Shown here: in pieces, positions 1 to 8,512 of the stretch
How positions within the stretch are numbered: the stretch's first letter is position 1
Layout of the letters: each line of letters opens with the position of its first letter
DNA from: Oleidesulfovibrio alaskensis DSM 16109
GTDB taxonomy: Bacteria; Desulfobacterota; Desulfovibrionia; Desulfovibrionales; Desulfovibrionaceae
Length of the DNA stretch: 64,000 bases
Direction of reading: 5' to 3'
NCBI RefSeq assembly: GCF_000482745.1
Contig: NZ_AXWQ01000014.1
Span: 1-64,000, forward strand
Made by a program: the position numbers and the translations under genes
The notes under the pieces: model-generated
Databases searched by the model: none
Told to the model about the DNA's origin: nothing
The model's input: the letters and a program-made list of their open reading frames with translations, nothing else

Positions 1-1
1 A

Positions 2-622
2 TACGCCGGACAACGGCAACAGCCCCCAAGCGTAAAGTATCAAAGTTCAGATGCTCAAAAAAAGCACCACGACTTTCACGGTGACAACCGGGATCAACGC
101 TCGTTTATCACATGGGCAACACTGTGGCTTTCAGAGTGCTACCGTGTTAGCAAGCCCGGTTCTGTACTGATGACATTCACAGATTGGCGGCAACTTCCTG
201 CCATGACTGATGCCCTGCAAGCTGGCGGTTGGCTATGGCGCAATATTGTTGTGTGGGATAAGCCGACTGCCCGGCCGACCTTAGGCGGCTTCAGGAATCA
301 GTGTGAATATGTGCTGGTAGGCGTTAAGGGCAAGTTTCAGCCGTGCCACCGCCAGTGCCTTCCCGGCGTGTTTAAGCATTCCATTGTTAGTCACCAGCGG
401 AAACAGCACATGACAGAAAAACCCCTTCCTCTACTGGTAGACCTGCTGGCCATTAGCCCTGAAGGCGGAGTAGTGCTTGACCCATTCATGGGTTCCGGCT
501 CGACAGGGGCAGCGGCCCTATCTACAGGCCGCAAGTTTATCGGCGTTGAGATGGATAAGGGGTATTATGGGGTTGCGTGCGAAAGGTTGGACAACCAGCA
601 TGGGCTGGCGCTGTGGAAATAA
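2..622 (+). CDS. Site-specific DNA methyltransferase, N-terminus cut by window edge
   Basis: The frame is open to the left edge, so only the last 206 residues are present. They carry the AdoMet-binding motif I near the C-terminus (VLDPFMGSGSTGAAA, about residues 154-168 of the fragment), followed by FIGVEMD. The fragment begins Tyr-Ala-Gly, which would follow a DPPY catalytic motif lying just outside the window. Motif IV before motif I is the beta-class order of N6-adenine or N4-cytosine methyltransferases (known family layout). WLWRNIVVWDKP also fits phage-type enzymes. It sits 108 bases from the 3' end of a tRNA-Ser gene, so it is probably cargo of a prophage or island. Target base and sequence cannot be read from this fragment. 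Confidence 0.85.
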   Translation, partial: YAGQRQQPPSVKYQSSDAQKKHHDFHGDNRDQRSFITWATLWLSECYRVSKPGSVLMTFTDWRQLPAMTDALQAGGWLWRNIVVWDKPTARPTLGGFRNQCEYVLVGVKGKFQPCHRQCLPGVFKHSIVSHQRKQHMTEKPLPLLVDLLAISPEGGVVLDPFMGSGSTGAAALSTGRKFIGVEMDKGYYGVACERLDNQHGLALWK

Positions 623-635
623 AACGTTGGCAAAC

Positions 636-655
636 GGGTGCCATTTTGGGTGCCA
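636..655. repeat. Two direct copies of GGGTGCCA, 12 bases apart
   Basis: The octamer GGGTGCCA occurs at 636-643 and 648-655, between the methyltransferase stop and the tRNA-Ser 3' end. Short tandem direct repeats close to an integration junction can be arm-type binding sites for a tyrosine integrase. That reading is inference, since no integrase gene is in the window. Confidence 0.4.
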
Positions 656-682
656 CTGACGAAGTGAAAAGTAGATAAAAAG

Positions 683-724
683 AGAAAAGCAGCATGTCGT
701 TTTTAGCTAACATGCTGCTTTTCT
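683..724. terminator. Bidirectional terminator hairpin between methyltransferase and tRNA-Ser
   Basis: A perfect 15-base inverted repeat (683-697 and 710-724) encloses a 12-base loop. Both flanks are T-rich in the direction of exit. On the minus strand, runs of T follow the stem, so it can end the tRNA-Ser transcript. On the plus strand it can end the methyltransferase transcript. Confidence 0.75.
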
Positions 725-730
725 TTGATA

Positions 731-824
731 TGGCGGTGAGGGAGAGATTTGAACTCTCGATACGGCTCTACACCGTATACTCGCTTAGCAGGCGAGCTCC
801 TTCGGCCAACTCGGACACCTCACC
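731..824 (-). tRNA. tRNA-Ser (anticodon GCU)
   Basis: The reverse complement folds as a class II tRNA. The acceptor stem GGTGAGG pairs with CCTCACC, followed by G and an encoded CCA (733-731). The anticodon stem CTCGC/GCGAG holds the loop CTGCTAA, giving anticodon GCT. There is a long variable arm (TATACGG/CCGTAT), and the T-arm contains GTTCAAATC. It reads AGC/AGU codons. A methyltransferase of probable phage origin lies immediately beyond the 3' end, as expected for integration into a tRNA gene. Confidence 0.97.
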
Positions 825-881
825 GGAGCTTTCGATACTTCGTAGGCGCGTTCTGGAATAACCTGAATGCGCGAGGGCCTG

Positions 882-910
882 TGTCTACCCAATGGCGGCT
901 GGCATGTCAA
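882..910 (-). promoter_or_regulatory. Sigma70-type promoter for tRNA-Ser
   Basis: On the minus strand there is TTGACA (910-905), a 17-base spacer and TAGACA (887-882). Transcription would start near 875, about 50 bases before the mature tRNA 5' end at 824. The perfect -35 and ideal spacing make this one of the best promoters in the window. Confidence 0.65.
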
Positions 911-979
911 GCGAACGGGTACTTTTTTTAGAAAAAATCCTGAAGCAGCCGGTCCATCGCGCAACGGGGCGCCGCACTG

Positions 980-2155
980 TCACGAACGATAGTCGGCATT
1001 GATGCTGACATATTCGTGAGAAAGGTCAGAAGCCAGCAGGGTATAGGTCCCTTTGCCCTGACCGAGGACGATGTCCACGCTTATGTCGGTACGTTCCAGC
1101 GGTTCTTTCAGCAGAGCGTCTGCGTCCACAGGGGTGGGGGCACCGTCTGCGAATATGGTCACGCCGCATATGCTTACGCTTACCTGTGCGGGGTCGAATG
1201 CCGCTCCGGAGCGGCCCAGCGCTGCCACGATGCGGCCCCAGTTGGCGTCTTTGCCGTAGAAGGCGGTTTTTACCAGCTGTGAATGTCCCACCGTGCGCGC
1301 CGCTTTTTCGGCATCTGTGTCATCTGCAGCGCCGGTAACGGCAATACGCAGTACTTTGGTGGCACCTTCGCCGTCCTGCACCAGCATATACGCCAGATCA
1401 CCCATGAGCGCAGTGACAGCCTGCTGCAGCAGGGGCAGTTCTTCGGGCAGTACTTCCACGCCGGAAGCCCCGTTGGCCAGCCCGAACACCGTATCGTTGG
1501 TGGATGTGTCGCCGTCCACGGTAACACGGTTGAATGACTGTGCCACAGCATCGCGGAACATCTGCTGCCAGACATGGACAGGTACCTGCGCATCGCACAG
1601 CAGGACGGCAAGCATGGTGGCCATGTTGGGGCATATCATGCCCGCACCCTTGCATACGCCGGCCAGATGCACCTGCCCGCCCTGCAGAGAAAGACTGGCT
1701 GTGGCTGTTTTGGGAAAGCTGTCCGTGGTCATTATGGCGCGCGCAAAATCATCCAGCCCGCAGGAACCGAGTCCGGCCGCCAGTTGCGGCACAGCCTGCT
1801 GCCACAGGTCCATTTTCAGCTGCTGTCCGATCACTCCCGTGGAGGCGGGCAGGATTTCAGACGCTTCAATGCCGGTGGCGGCGGAAATCATTTCCAGCGT
1901 CCTGCGGCAGTTGGCAAGACCTTCTGCACCGGTGCATGCGTTTGCCTGCCCGGAGTTGATGACAATGGCGCGGGCCTGCCCGCCGGCAGCCGCTTCCATG
2001 GCCACAATCACCGGAGCTGCCTTGAAGAGGTTGGTTGTGAAAACCCCGGCCGCACATGCGGGGCGGTCGCTGACAATAAGGGCCAGGTCGAGCCTGTCGG
2101 GGGCTTTGAAACCCGCAGGAACCGCGGCAAATGAAAATCCTTTGATATCGGTCAT
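980..2155 (-). CDS. argJ: Bifunctional glutamate N-acetyltransferase / amino-acid acetyltransferase
   Basis: The 391-residue protein is of normal ArgJ length. ArgJ transfers the acetyl group from N-acetylornithine to glutamate in the cyclic arginine pathway and can also use acetyl-CoA. The family self-cleavage site is visible as KGAGMI-PNMATML near residue 180, where cleavage before the Thr makes that Thr the nucleophile of the beta chain. Upstream are the VINSGQANACTG and MTTDSFPK motifs. The start at 2155 (MTDIKGFSF) was chosen because it matches the family N-terminus. The longer reading frame to 2353 adds residues unlike ArgJ and runs across the secA terminator. It lies downstream of secA on the same strand but is separated by that terminator. 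Confidence 0.95.
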   Translation of the reverse strand: MTDIKGFSFAAVPAGFKAPDRLDLALIVSDRPACAAGVFTTNLFKAAPVIVAMEAAAGGQARAIVINSGQANACTGAEGLANCRRTLEMISAATGIEASEILPASTGVIGQQLKMDLWQQAVPQLAAGLGSCGLDDFARAIMTTDSFPKTATASLSLQGGQVHLAGVCKGAGMICPNMATMLAVLLCDAQVPVHVWQQMFRDAVAQSFNRVTVDGDTSTNDTVFGLANGASGVEVLPEELPLLQQAVTALMGDLAYMLVQDGEGATKVLRIAVTGAADDTDAEKAARTVGHSQLVKTAFYGKDANWGRIVAALGRSGAAFDPAQVSVSICGVTIFADGAPTPVDADALLKEPLERTDISVDIVLGQGKGTYTLLASDLSHEYVSINADYRS

Positions 2156-2301
2156 TATTCCGGCCTTTGCTGATGTGCCGCAGGCACAGGTGGCTGCACC
2201 GCCGTCTGCCGTGGCACTGGAGATGATATAATAGACCGGTACATTGCCCCATAAGCCGGTGCTGCGCAAGCGGCCGCAGGCTGTGCAGTGCACCGCGCCG
2301 T

Positions 2302-2331
2302 AAAAAAGGGCGGGAGAATTTCCCCCGCCCT
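2302..2331 (-). terminator. Rho-independent terminator after secA
   Basis: Read on the minus strand, a G+C-rich stem (GGGCGGG against CCCGCCC) with an A/T-rich loop is followed by six T residues (2307-2302). It lies 113 bases past the secA stop and separates secA from argJ. Confidence 0.8.
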
Positions 2332-2443
2332 GTGTGGTCCGTTTGTCAGGCATGTACCGCGGCTGGCACCGCTGAGCGCCGGTTGTGTCTGTATACCGGC
2401 AGAATGTGTCGGCAGTGTGTCTGCCGCCGTGTTTGTCGGGCGA

Positions 2444-5038
2444 TCAGGCCCCGCAGCATTTTTTATATTTTTTGCCGCTGCCGCACGGGCACGGATCATT
2501 ACGGCCGACTTTCGGGGCGTTGCGCCGCGAAGGGGTTTTTGCGCCGTCCTCATCACCGCCGGAATATGACAGCTCGGCGGGTTGTTCTTTGTGGCGCAGT
2601 TCTGTGGCTTTTGCTTCCTGCAGACCCGCGGCTTCGGGCTGTTCTGCCGGATCGGCGGCTTCTTCCACCCGCTGCAGCCGCAGGCGGGTGAGCGCACGGA
2701 AAACGCTTTCCTTGATGCTCCAGAGCATGTTCTGGAAAAGTGAAAAGCCTTCGCGCTTATACTCCTGCTTGGGGTCGCGCTGACCGTACCCGCGCAGGCC
2801 GATGCCGTCGCGCAGGTGGTCCATGTTCAGCAGGTGTTCTTTCCAGTTGCGGTCCAGCTCTTCAAGCAGGAAATAGCGCAGGATGTCGCCGTATACCGGC
2901 CCTGCATCGCGTTTGAGTTTTTCCAGCATGCTTTCCACCGCTTTCTTCACATCTGCCGCGGAAGGCAATTCCGGAAGCTTTTCCTGCTGTTCCGAACCCT
3001 TGAGTGCGAATTCGGGGTACACGCGTGAAAGGAAAAAGGTTTCTTCAAGCCGGGCGGCGATGGCCGCATGGGTCTCTTCGTCGAGGGCTTTGCCTTTGGT
3101 CTGCTCCAGCGGTGCGTAGATGTCCTCGATGATATCGTCGAGAAACTCATGGACCGAAGGTTCAAGATCGTCTTCCATCATGGTATCGCGGCGCAGGCTG
3201 TATATGACCTCGCGCTGCTGGTTCATGACGTTGTCATAATCGAGCAGGGTCTTGCGTATTTCAAAGTTGTGTCCTTCGACACGTTTCTGGGCGTTTTCTA
3301 TGGCGCGTGAAACCATTTTGTTTTCGATGGGTTCGCCTTCCTGCATGCCCAGTCTTTCCATAAGCCCGGCTATGCGGTCAGAGCCGAAAAGACGCAGCAG
3401 GTCATCTTCCAGCGAAAGGAAAAAGCGTGTTTCGCCGGGATCGCCCTGACGGCCGGAACGGCCGCGCAGCTGGTTGTCTATGCGCCGTGATTCGTGACGT
3501 TCCGTACCCAGAATGTACAGGCCGCCCAGCTGGGGCACACCTTCACCCAGCACTATGTCGGTACCGCGGCCCGCCATGTTGGTGGCAATGGTCACTTTGC
3601 CCGCCTGACCTGCTTCTGCCACGATTTCTGCTTCTTTTTCGTGTTGTTTGGCGTTCAGCACATTGTGCGGCACGCCTTTTTTCTTCAGCATGCCGGCGAT
3701 AAGCTCGGATGTTTCAATGGATATGGTGCCCACCAGCACAGGTTGTCCCTTGTGGTGCAGTCTGGCTATTTCTTCCACGATGGCGTTGAATTTTTCAGGC
3801 CGCGTTCTGTATATGGAATCGGGCTGGTCTTTACGTATCATGGGTTTGTTGGTGGGAATATTGACCACTTCCAGATCATATATCTGCTGGAATTCCACAG
3901 CTTCGGTGTCTGCCGTGCCTGTCATGCCCGACAGTTTTTCATACATGCGGAAGTAGTTCTGGAAGGTGATGGATGCCAGCGTCTGGTTTTCGGCTTCCAC
4001 CTTTACGCCTTCCTTGGCCTCCAGCGCCTGATGCAGTCCGTCTGAAAAGCGGCGTCCGGGCATCAGTCGACCGGTGAATTCGTCAACAATGACGACCTGA
4101 TCGTCTTTTACGATGTAGTCCACATCGCGCGTGAATATGCTGTGTGCCTTGAGCGCCTGCAGAATGTGGTGCTGGAAGGAAATGTTCTGCGGGTCGTACA
4201 GGTTGTCCAGCCCGAGCAGTTTTTCGGCTTCCTGCACGCCTTCATCGGTCAGGGCCGCAGCGCGGGCCTTTTCGTCCACGGTGTAGTGTGTATCGCGTTT
4301 CAGGCGCGGAATGATGTCGTTGACGCGGCGGTACAGCCCCGTGGATTCATCGGACGGGCCGGAAATGATCAGCGGCGTACGGGCTTCGTCAATAAGAATG
4401 GAGTCAACTTCGTCGACAATGGCGAAATGATGGGGGCGCTGGACAAGCTGTTCTTTGTAGAACTTCATGTTGTCGCGCAGGTAATCGAAGCCGAACTCGT
4501 TGTTTGTGCCGTAGGTGATGTCCGAGGCATAAGCCGCCCGGCGTTCTTCATCGTTAAGCCCGTGAACTATGACTCCCACGCTGAGCCCGAGAAAATTGTA
4601 GATTTTACCCATCCACTCGGCGTCGCGGCGGGCCAGATAGTCGTTTACGGTGATCAGGTGCACACCTTTGCCGGTCAGCGCATTGAGAGCCGCGGGCAGC
4701 GTGGCCACAAGGGTTTTACCTTCACCGGTACGCATTTCGGCTATTTTGCCGGAATGCAGGGCTATGCCGCCGACCATCTGCACGTCGTAATGGCGCATTC
4801 CCAGCACGCGTTTGCCTGCTTCGCGCACCATGGCAAACACCTCGGGCAGAATGCTGTCAAGTGACGTGCCCTGCTGCACTTCGGCGCGCAGCTCAGCCAT
4901 ACGGGCGGATATGGCCTCGTCCGGCATGGTGGCGATGTTTTCTTCCAGCGCGTTGATTTCTTTCAGGTAGTGGTTCAGCGATTTGAGATAACGGTCGTTT
5001 TTGGAACCGAAGACTTTTTTGACAATGGAACCGAGCAT
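2444..5038 (-). CDS. secA: Preprotein translocase ATPase SecA
   Basis: The 864-residue protein has the full SecA layout. It starts MLGSIVKKVFGSKNDR. The Walker A motif MRTGEGKTL lies near residue 105 and the DEVDSILIDEART motif near residue 210. The preprotein cross-linking region, the second motor domain with TNMAGRGTDIVLG, the helical scaffold/wing, and a C-terminal zinc-binding tail with CPCGSGKKYKKCC follow. SecA drives protein export through SecYEG at the inner membrane. The zinc tail is the SecB-binding and lipid-binding region in known SecA proteins. The ATG at 5038 follows a GGGAGA ribosome-binding site. A longer frame to 5272 has no family similarity. Confidence 0.97.
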   Translation of the reverse strand: MLGSIVKKVFGSKNDRYLKSLNHYLKEINALEENIATMPDEAISARMAELRAEVQQGTSLDSILPEVFAMVREAGKRVLGMRHYDVQMVGGIALHSGKIAEMRTGEGKTLVATLPAALNALTGKGVHLITVNDYLARRDAEWMGKIYNFLGLSVGVIVHGLNDEERRAAYASDITYGTNNEFGFDYLRDNMKFYKEQLVQRPHHFAIVDEVDSILIDEARTPLIISGPSDESTGLYRRVNDIIPRLKRDTHYTVDEKARAAALTDEGVQEAEKLLGLDNLYDPQNISFQHHILQALKAHSIFTRDVDYIVKDDQVVIVDEFTGRLMPGRRFSDGLHQALEAKEGVKVEAENQTLASITFQNYFRMYEKLSGMTGTADTEAVEFQQIYDLEVVNIPTNKPMIRKDQPDSIYRTRPEKFNAIVEEIARLHHKGQPVLVGTISIETSELIAGMLKKKGVPHNVLNAKQHEKEAEIVAEAGQAGKVTIATNMAGRGTDIVLGEGVPQLGGLYILGTERHESRRIDNQLRGRSGRQGDPGETRFFLSLEDDLLRLFGSDRIAGLMERLGMQEGEPIENKMVSRAIENAQKRVEGHNFEIRKTLLDYDNVMNQQREVIYSLRRDTMMEDDLEPSVHEFLDDIIEDIYAPLEQTKGKALDEETHAAIAARLEETFFLSRVYPEFALKGSEQQEKLPELPSAADVKKAVESMLEKLKRDAGPVYGDILRYFLLEELDRNWKEHLLNMDHLRDGIGLRGYGQRDPKQEYKREGFSLFQNMLWSIKESVFRALTRLRLQRVEEAADPAEQPEAAGLQEAKATELRHKEQPAELSYSGGDEDGAKTPSRRNAPKVGRNDPCPCGSGKKYKKCCGA

Positions 5039-5473
5039 TCTGTCTCCCGGGCGGATGTATGTATTCGGCGCATGGTGCACGCTTTTGGTTACGTCTGTGT
5101 GACGGGCACACAGCACAGCGGCAGCCGGCTGCCGGACAATGGCAAAGCCGCGTTCCGCCGGTACCTGCTTGGGGCACCCGGCATGGGCGCATCTGGCAGG
5201 AATGTGACAGGGGACAGCGGGCGGACTTTTGCCGAACCAGAAATTGGTAATTGAAACAGGATAAGAACGCAACGTTCCGCGTCAAGCTCCGGTACTGCTC
5301 TTGCTGACACATTGCGGCGGGGCCGCATGCTGCGCATTTGTGCGTGACATGCACCGTTATGGCCCAGTGAAGGCAGAAGGCTGCGCCGGACGTGCTGCGG
5401 GCTGCCTTTGTGTCTGCAGCAGGCAGCCGCAGCCTGCGGGCGCGCGGCGGGCTGTAAAGTGTGTTGCAGCGGC
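5039..5473. other. Intergenic region upstream of secA
   Basis: This is 435 bases without a convincing gene. It contains one candidate secA promoter (5244-5272, listed separately). Reading frames here are short, lack ribosome-binding sites and are rich in rare codons. Confidence 0.5.
5244..5272 (-). promoter_or_regulatory. Candidate secA promoter
   Basis: On the minus strand, TTGCGT (5272-5267), a 17-base spacer and TACCAA (5249-5244) lie in an A/T-rich patch about 200 bases upstream of the secA start. The match is moderate. Confidence 0.35.
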
Positions 5474-5890
5474 TTAACTGCCGGACTGGCGGGGTGCTGT
5501 GCCGCGGTTGCGCGACAGACGGAACGGAGCTGATTTTCTCTGTTTGTGTGCCGCATTGTGCGGTGCGAAAACCGTTGCAAGCTCGGCACGGGTGTCATCG
5601 TCGTAATCCGGAACGTCCGGACCTTCGCCGTAGACGCTGTTTACGACGGCCTGCTGGCGCGAACTGCGCGCGGGGTGGATGAGGGTAAACCGGTCGCGGC
5701 GGCGTGCTGCAACGCCTGCGCCTGCGGCTTCGGCAGGCGTGATGACAGGCGTAATGACAGGCAACTGCCCTGTGCAGGGACTGGCGGGCTGCGGTGCGGT
5801 GTTTTCGGGGTGCAGCAGACTGACGACGACAGCAGCATCGTCGCCGGATACAGCGGGGGGCGAAACGGGGGGAACAGGTTGTTTTTTCAT
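5474..5890 (-). CDS. Pro/Ala-rich protein of unknown function
   Basis: This 138-residue protein is not recognised. Its first half is rich in Pro, Ala and Val (PVPPVSPPAVSG, PVITPVITPAEAA). The second half is basic, with an acidic cluster (DVPDYDDDTRAE). There is no signal peptide, membrane segment or Cys motif. It is supported as a real gene by a strong ribosome-binding site (GGAAGGAG) eight bases before the ATG at 5890 and by a TTGACA/TACTGT promoter upstream. It stands alone between secA and the glcF-like operon. The composition suggests an intrinsically disordered protein. Confidence 0.6.
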   Translation of the reverse strand: MKKQPVPPVSPPAVSGDDAAVVVSLLHPENTAPQPASPCTGQLPVITPVITPAEAAGAGVAARRRDRFTLIHPARSSRQQAVVNSVYGEGPDVPDYDDDTRAELATVFAPHNAAHKQRKSAPFRLSRNRGTAPRQSGS

Positions 5891-5983
5891 GGGGGGCTCC
5901 TTCCGGTTGTACCTGATGTCGGTGTGCTCCTTGTTCCGGATATGGTCGAAGGCCTTCCGGGGGCTGAAGTGCCATCTTATTAC

Positions 5984-6011
5984 ACAGTAGTCTTTTGCTG
6001 TAGTGTGTCAA
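5984..6011 (-). promoter_or_regulatory. Promoter for the 5890 gene
   Basis: Minus strand TTGACA (6011-6006), 16-base spacer, TACTGT (5989-5984), in the most A/T-rich part of the gap. The predicted start near 5977 leaves a leader of about 85 bases. Confidence 0.55.
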
Positions 6012-6494
6012 GCAACGCAGTATGTCTTTTGCGTTACGTCTGATATCCTGTATTTACACAACAAGATGTAATCTTGAAAAACGACTGCAACGCCATGGGG
6101 CTGTAATTGCTGAACGGACGGGTACATACGGGATACATGAAAAAAAAGTGCACAACAGCGTACGGGAGGGGGACATGCAGCGCCGGAAGGCGCCCCCGTA
6201 TGGTTTGAACACCGGAAGACAGGCCGGAACGGAAAACAGAAAAATCTCCGGGCGGGGGCTGTTATCTGAAGCGTTTCAGGATGGTCCGGTCAATGTATCT
6301 GTGCCCGCTTCTGCAAAATATTTCGGGCAGCCGGCCGCCACGGTGCGCGTACACAGGCAGAGTCACACCGCCTGACCGGATGCCGCTGACGTGCGGCAGC
6401 GGGCGGGCAGGCGGTTGCGGAACTATCTCCGGACTTCGCCGTCACGTTTTCAGGGTCTGCCGGTGCGGTGCTGCGGCAAGCGGACCGCAGCCTT
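6012..6494. other. Intergenic region with a small structured element
   Basis: No convincing gene is seen in this 483-base stretch. At 6161-6200 an outer stem (TACGGG/CCCGTA) encloses a perfect inner hairpin GCGCC-GGAA-GGCGC with a GNRA-type loop. A short plus-strand frame starting at 6175 follows a GGGAGGGGG run. However, it uses many rare codons (AGA, AGG, GGA, TTA), so I do not call it a gene. Confidence 0.4.
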
Positions 6495-7721
6495 TCAGAC
6501 CGTCAGGACATCAAGCCAGTGATGTACGGCGACATGTTCCGGCGCGGTACCGCTCAGCTGCAGGGTACAGCCGGAGCATCCCGTTACCACCGGCGGAGGG
6601 CAGGCGTTGTCCTGCGCGGGGCACAGGCTGTCCAGCGCCTGCCAGCAGGCTGCATTGACCATGCCGCACAGCGAAGGGGCGGCAAGCTGCATTACTCCGC
6701 CCATACCGCAGCACTGGCGTGTGGTCATGCCCGCCGGACGTATGCGTCTGCCGTGCGCTGCTGCGGCAGGCGTTTGCGCGGCCATGGCGTACAGCAGGGC
6801 CGCATCGGGGTCGTGTTGTGCGGGGGCGTGGCATGGCTGGTGATAACGGAACCATTCCGGAGCGGTATCCAGCACCTGCACCGGAAATTTTTGCAGAAAA
6901 ACGGACAGCGGCACCACGGACTGTGTCCATAGGGCGGCTGAATCCGGCGGTGTTTCGTGCCACAGCTCTTCATGCCGGGCATACCCGTGCAGACCGTGGG
7001 CACAGGTGGCGCAAAATGTGACAAGCAGCGGCCTGCCCGCGTTGTGCCAAGCCGTTATATTGGCATGACGGGCCTGCCGCGCGGCATCGGGCAGGCCGGC
7101 GTGTTCCAGTGTGGCACCGCAGCAGGTGAAAGCGGTCTCCGGCTGCGGACGTATACCGGCCAGTTCCAGCAGGGCGGTTGCTTTGCTGCTCCAGCGCGGA
7201 CGTATACGCCGCGCGGTACAGCCGGAAAACAGCATGACCGGCCGCAGGGGCGGCTGTGTTCCGGCCGCGGGAGCCGTCATGCGGAACCAGGGTTGCGGCG
7301 GGGTGTCGTGCATGGCCGCCAGTTTTTCCATCAACGGGCGTGCGGCCGCCGGGGCCGGCAGTCGGGGGGCCATGCGTCCCAGCGTGGCCATGGCCGGCCA
7401 CAGAATGTTACCGCCGTTTATCCAGCGTTGCCACAGCCACTGTGGCCATCCTGCATGTTCGGCACGCAGGGCGCCCAGTGCCGCGGGCACGGAAAGGCCC
7501 TGAGGACAGGCTTTTTCGCAGCGGCCGCACGAAACGCATTTGTCTGCCAGCAGACGCGCCGGCAGGGCTTCGAGCAGTTGCGGGTTGCTGCGCAGCGCGG
7601 CCATAAGCTGATGTTTGGCTTTGGGCGAAAGCTCTTCCTTGCCGGAAACAAGAAAAACGGGACAGACATCAAGACAGCGTCCGCAGAGGATGCAGTCCCG
7701 GGCGGGATGGGGGTGTGACAT
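6495..7721 (-). CDS. GlcF-like Fe-S subunit of a 2-hydroxyacid oxidoreductase
   Basis: This 408-residue protein has two N-terminal 4Fe-4S motifs, CILCGRCLDVCP (residues 11-22) and CVSCGRCEKACP. Two cysteine-rich CCG-type domains follow, with FSGCTARR, TCCGATLEHAG, CHAPAQHD, CCGMGGVMQ and GCSGCTLQL. This is the layout of GlcF and related lactate/glycolate oxidase Fe-S subunits, which take electrons from a GlcD flavoprotein to the quinone pool or another acceptor (known family role). The ATG at 7721 shares one base with the stop of the SYLF gene upstream, so the two are probably translationally coupled. Lactate or glycolate is the likely substrate, but the sequence does not fix it. Confidence 0.88.
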   Translation of the reverse strand: MSHPHPARDCILCGRCLDVCPVFLVSGKEELSPKAKHQLMAALRSNPQLLEALPARLLADKCVSCGRCEKACPQGLSVPAALGALRAEHAGWPQWLWQRWINGGNILWPAMATLGRMAPRLPAPAAARPLMEKLAAMHDTPPQPWFRMTAPAAGTQPPLRPVMLFSGCTARRIRPRWSSKATALLELAGIRPQPETAFTCCGATLEHAGLPDAARQARHANITAWHNAGRPLLVTFCATCAHGLHGYARHEELWHETPPDSAALWTQSVVPLSVFLQKFPVQVLDTAPEWFRYHQPCHAPAQHDPDAALLYAMAAQTPAAAAHGRRIRPAGMTTRQCCGMGGVMQLAAPSLCGMVNAACWQALDSLCPAQDNACPPPVVTGCSGCTLQLSGTAPEHVAVHHWLDVLTV

Positions 7722-8470
7722 TACTGTGGGGTATCCAGACCGTATGTGGCGTTGTTCAGTTCGGTGACCAGCCGCCGGACGCCGGGATTGTCCGCCGAGC
7801 GGGCAAAGAGAATGTCTTCCGGCGTGGCGCGTGGTCCGTAATAGGCACTGTTCATGGGGCCGCGGGGTGCCAGCGAGGCAACCTGCACGGTGCCGCCGAA
7901 ATAGAACCCCTTGTTCATGGCGGCATAAAAAACTTCATCGCGTTGAAAGCGTGTGAGGGTGGAGTATTCGTCACCCGTACCGGTGGGGCCTGCGGCCACG
8001 GCAACCTGCAGACCCGCGGAACCGTTGTCGTGCAGCGCTCCCTGCAGGGCTTTGTCGGTCATAAATGCCATGATGATGGCCGCCTGTTGCGCACCTGCCT
8101 GAAACCCCCAGCTGGCGCCGGTGATATTCATGAATACAGGCGGGCTCCAGTCTCCTGCAGGGCCCTTGGCAAAAAGCAGGCCGGTGCCGCCGCGTACACC
8201 CAGTATAAACCCGCCGTTGACCAGCGAGGGAATAATGAGCAGCCCTCTGGCTTTTTCCAGATACAGCTGGACCGAACCGGGCGCATCCGGCCCCAGAAAA
8301 AGGTGCAGCGTGCTGACGGCGTCGTCCACGATTTCCTGCTCGTAGGTGCCGTCTGCCTTTAGCGGCAGCGTGCCGGAAGACGTAATGCAGCCCGTCAGCA
8401 CCACGCACAGGGCTGCGGTGAAGGCAAGCGGTATAATGCTGCGGCGCAAAATGCTCCATACGGCTGTCAT
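7721..8470 (-). CDS. SYLF-domain (Ysc84-type) lipoprotein
   Basis: This 249-residue protein begins with a signal peptide and lipobox (LTGC, Cys at about residue 28), so it is a predicted lipoprotein. The rest matches the SYLF/DUF500 family: ARGLLIIPSLVNGGFILG, GGTGLLF, and a Gly-rich core with SWGFQAGAQQAAIIM. SYLF domains bind phosphoinositides in eukaryotes; bacterial members are poorly understood envelope proteins. It lies between glcD-like and glcF-like genes, 42 bases after the former and overlapping the latter by one base. It is therefore co-transcribed with the enzyme and may anchor or organise it at the membrane (inference). Confidence 0.88.
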   Translation of the reverse strand: MTAVWSILRRSIIPLAFTAALCVVLTGCITSSGTLPLKADGTYEQEIVDDAVSTLHLFLGPDAPGSVQLYLEKARGLLIIPSLVNGGFILGVRGGTGLLFAKGPAGDWSPPVFMNITGASWGFQAGAQQAAIIMAFMTDKALQGALHDNGSAGLQVAVAAGPTGTGDEYSTLTRFQRDEVFYAAMNKGFYFGGTVQVASLAPRGPMNSAYYGPRATPEDILFARSADNPGVRRLVTELNNATYGLDTPQ

Positions 8471-8512
8471 GGCTGCTCCAGAGTGGTGCCGGTGCCTGTC
8501 TGCCCGCGGGGG

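Noticed and set aside
1293..2231. A 312-codon plus-strand frame opposite argJ
   Set aside because: Antisense shadow; Ser/Ala/Pro-rich with no domain, while argJ is clear on the other strand.
6175..6375. A possible small protein on the plus strand after GGGAGGGGG
   Set aside because: It uses many rare codons (AGA, AGG, GGA, TTA), has no terminator or promoter, and overlaps an RNA hairpin.
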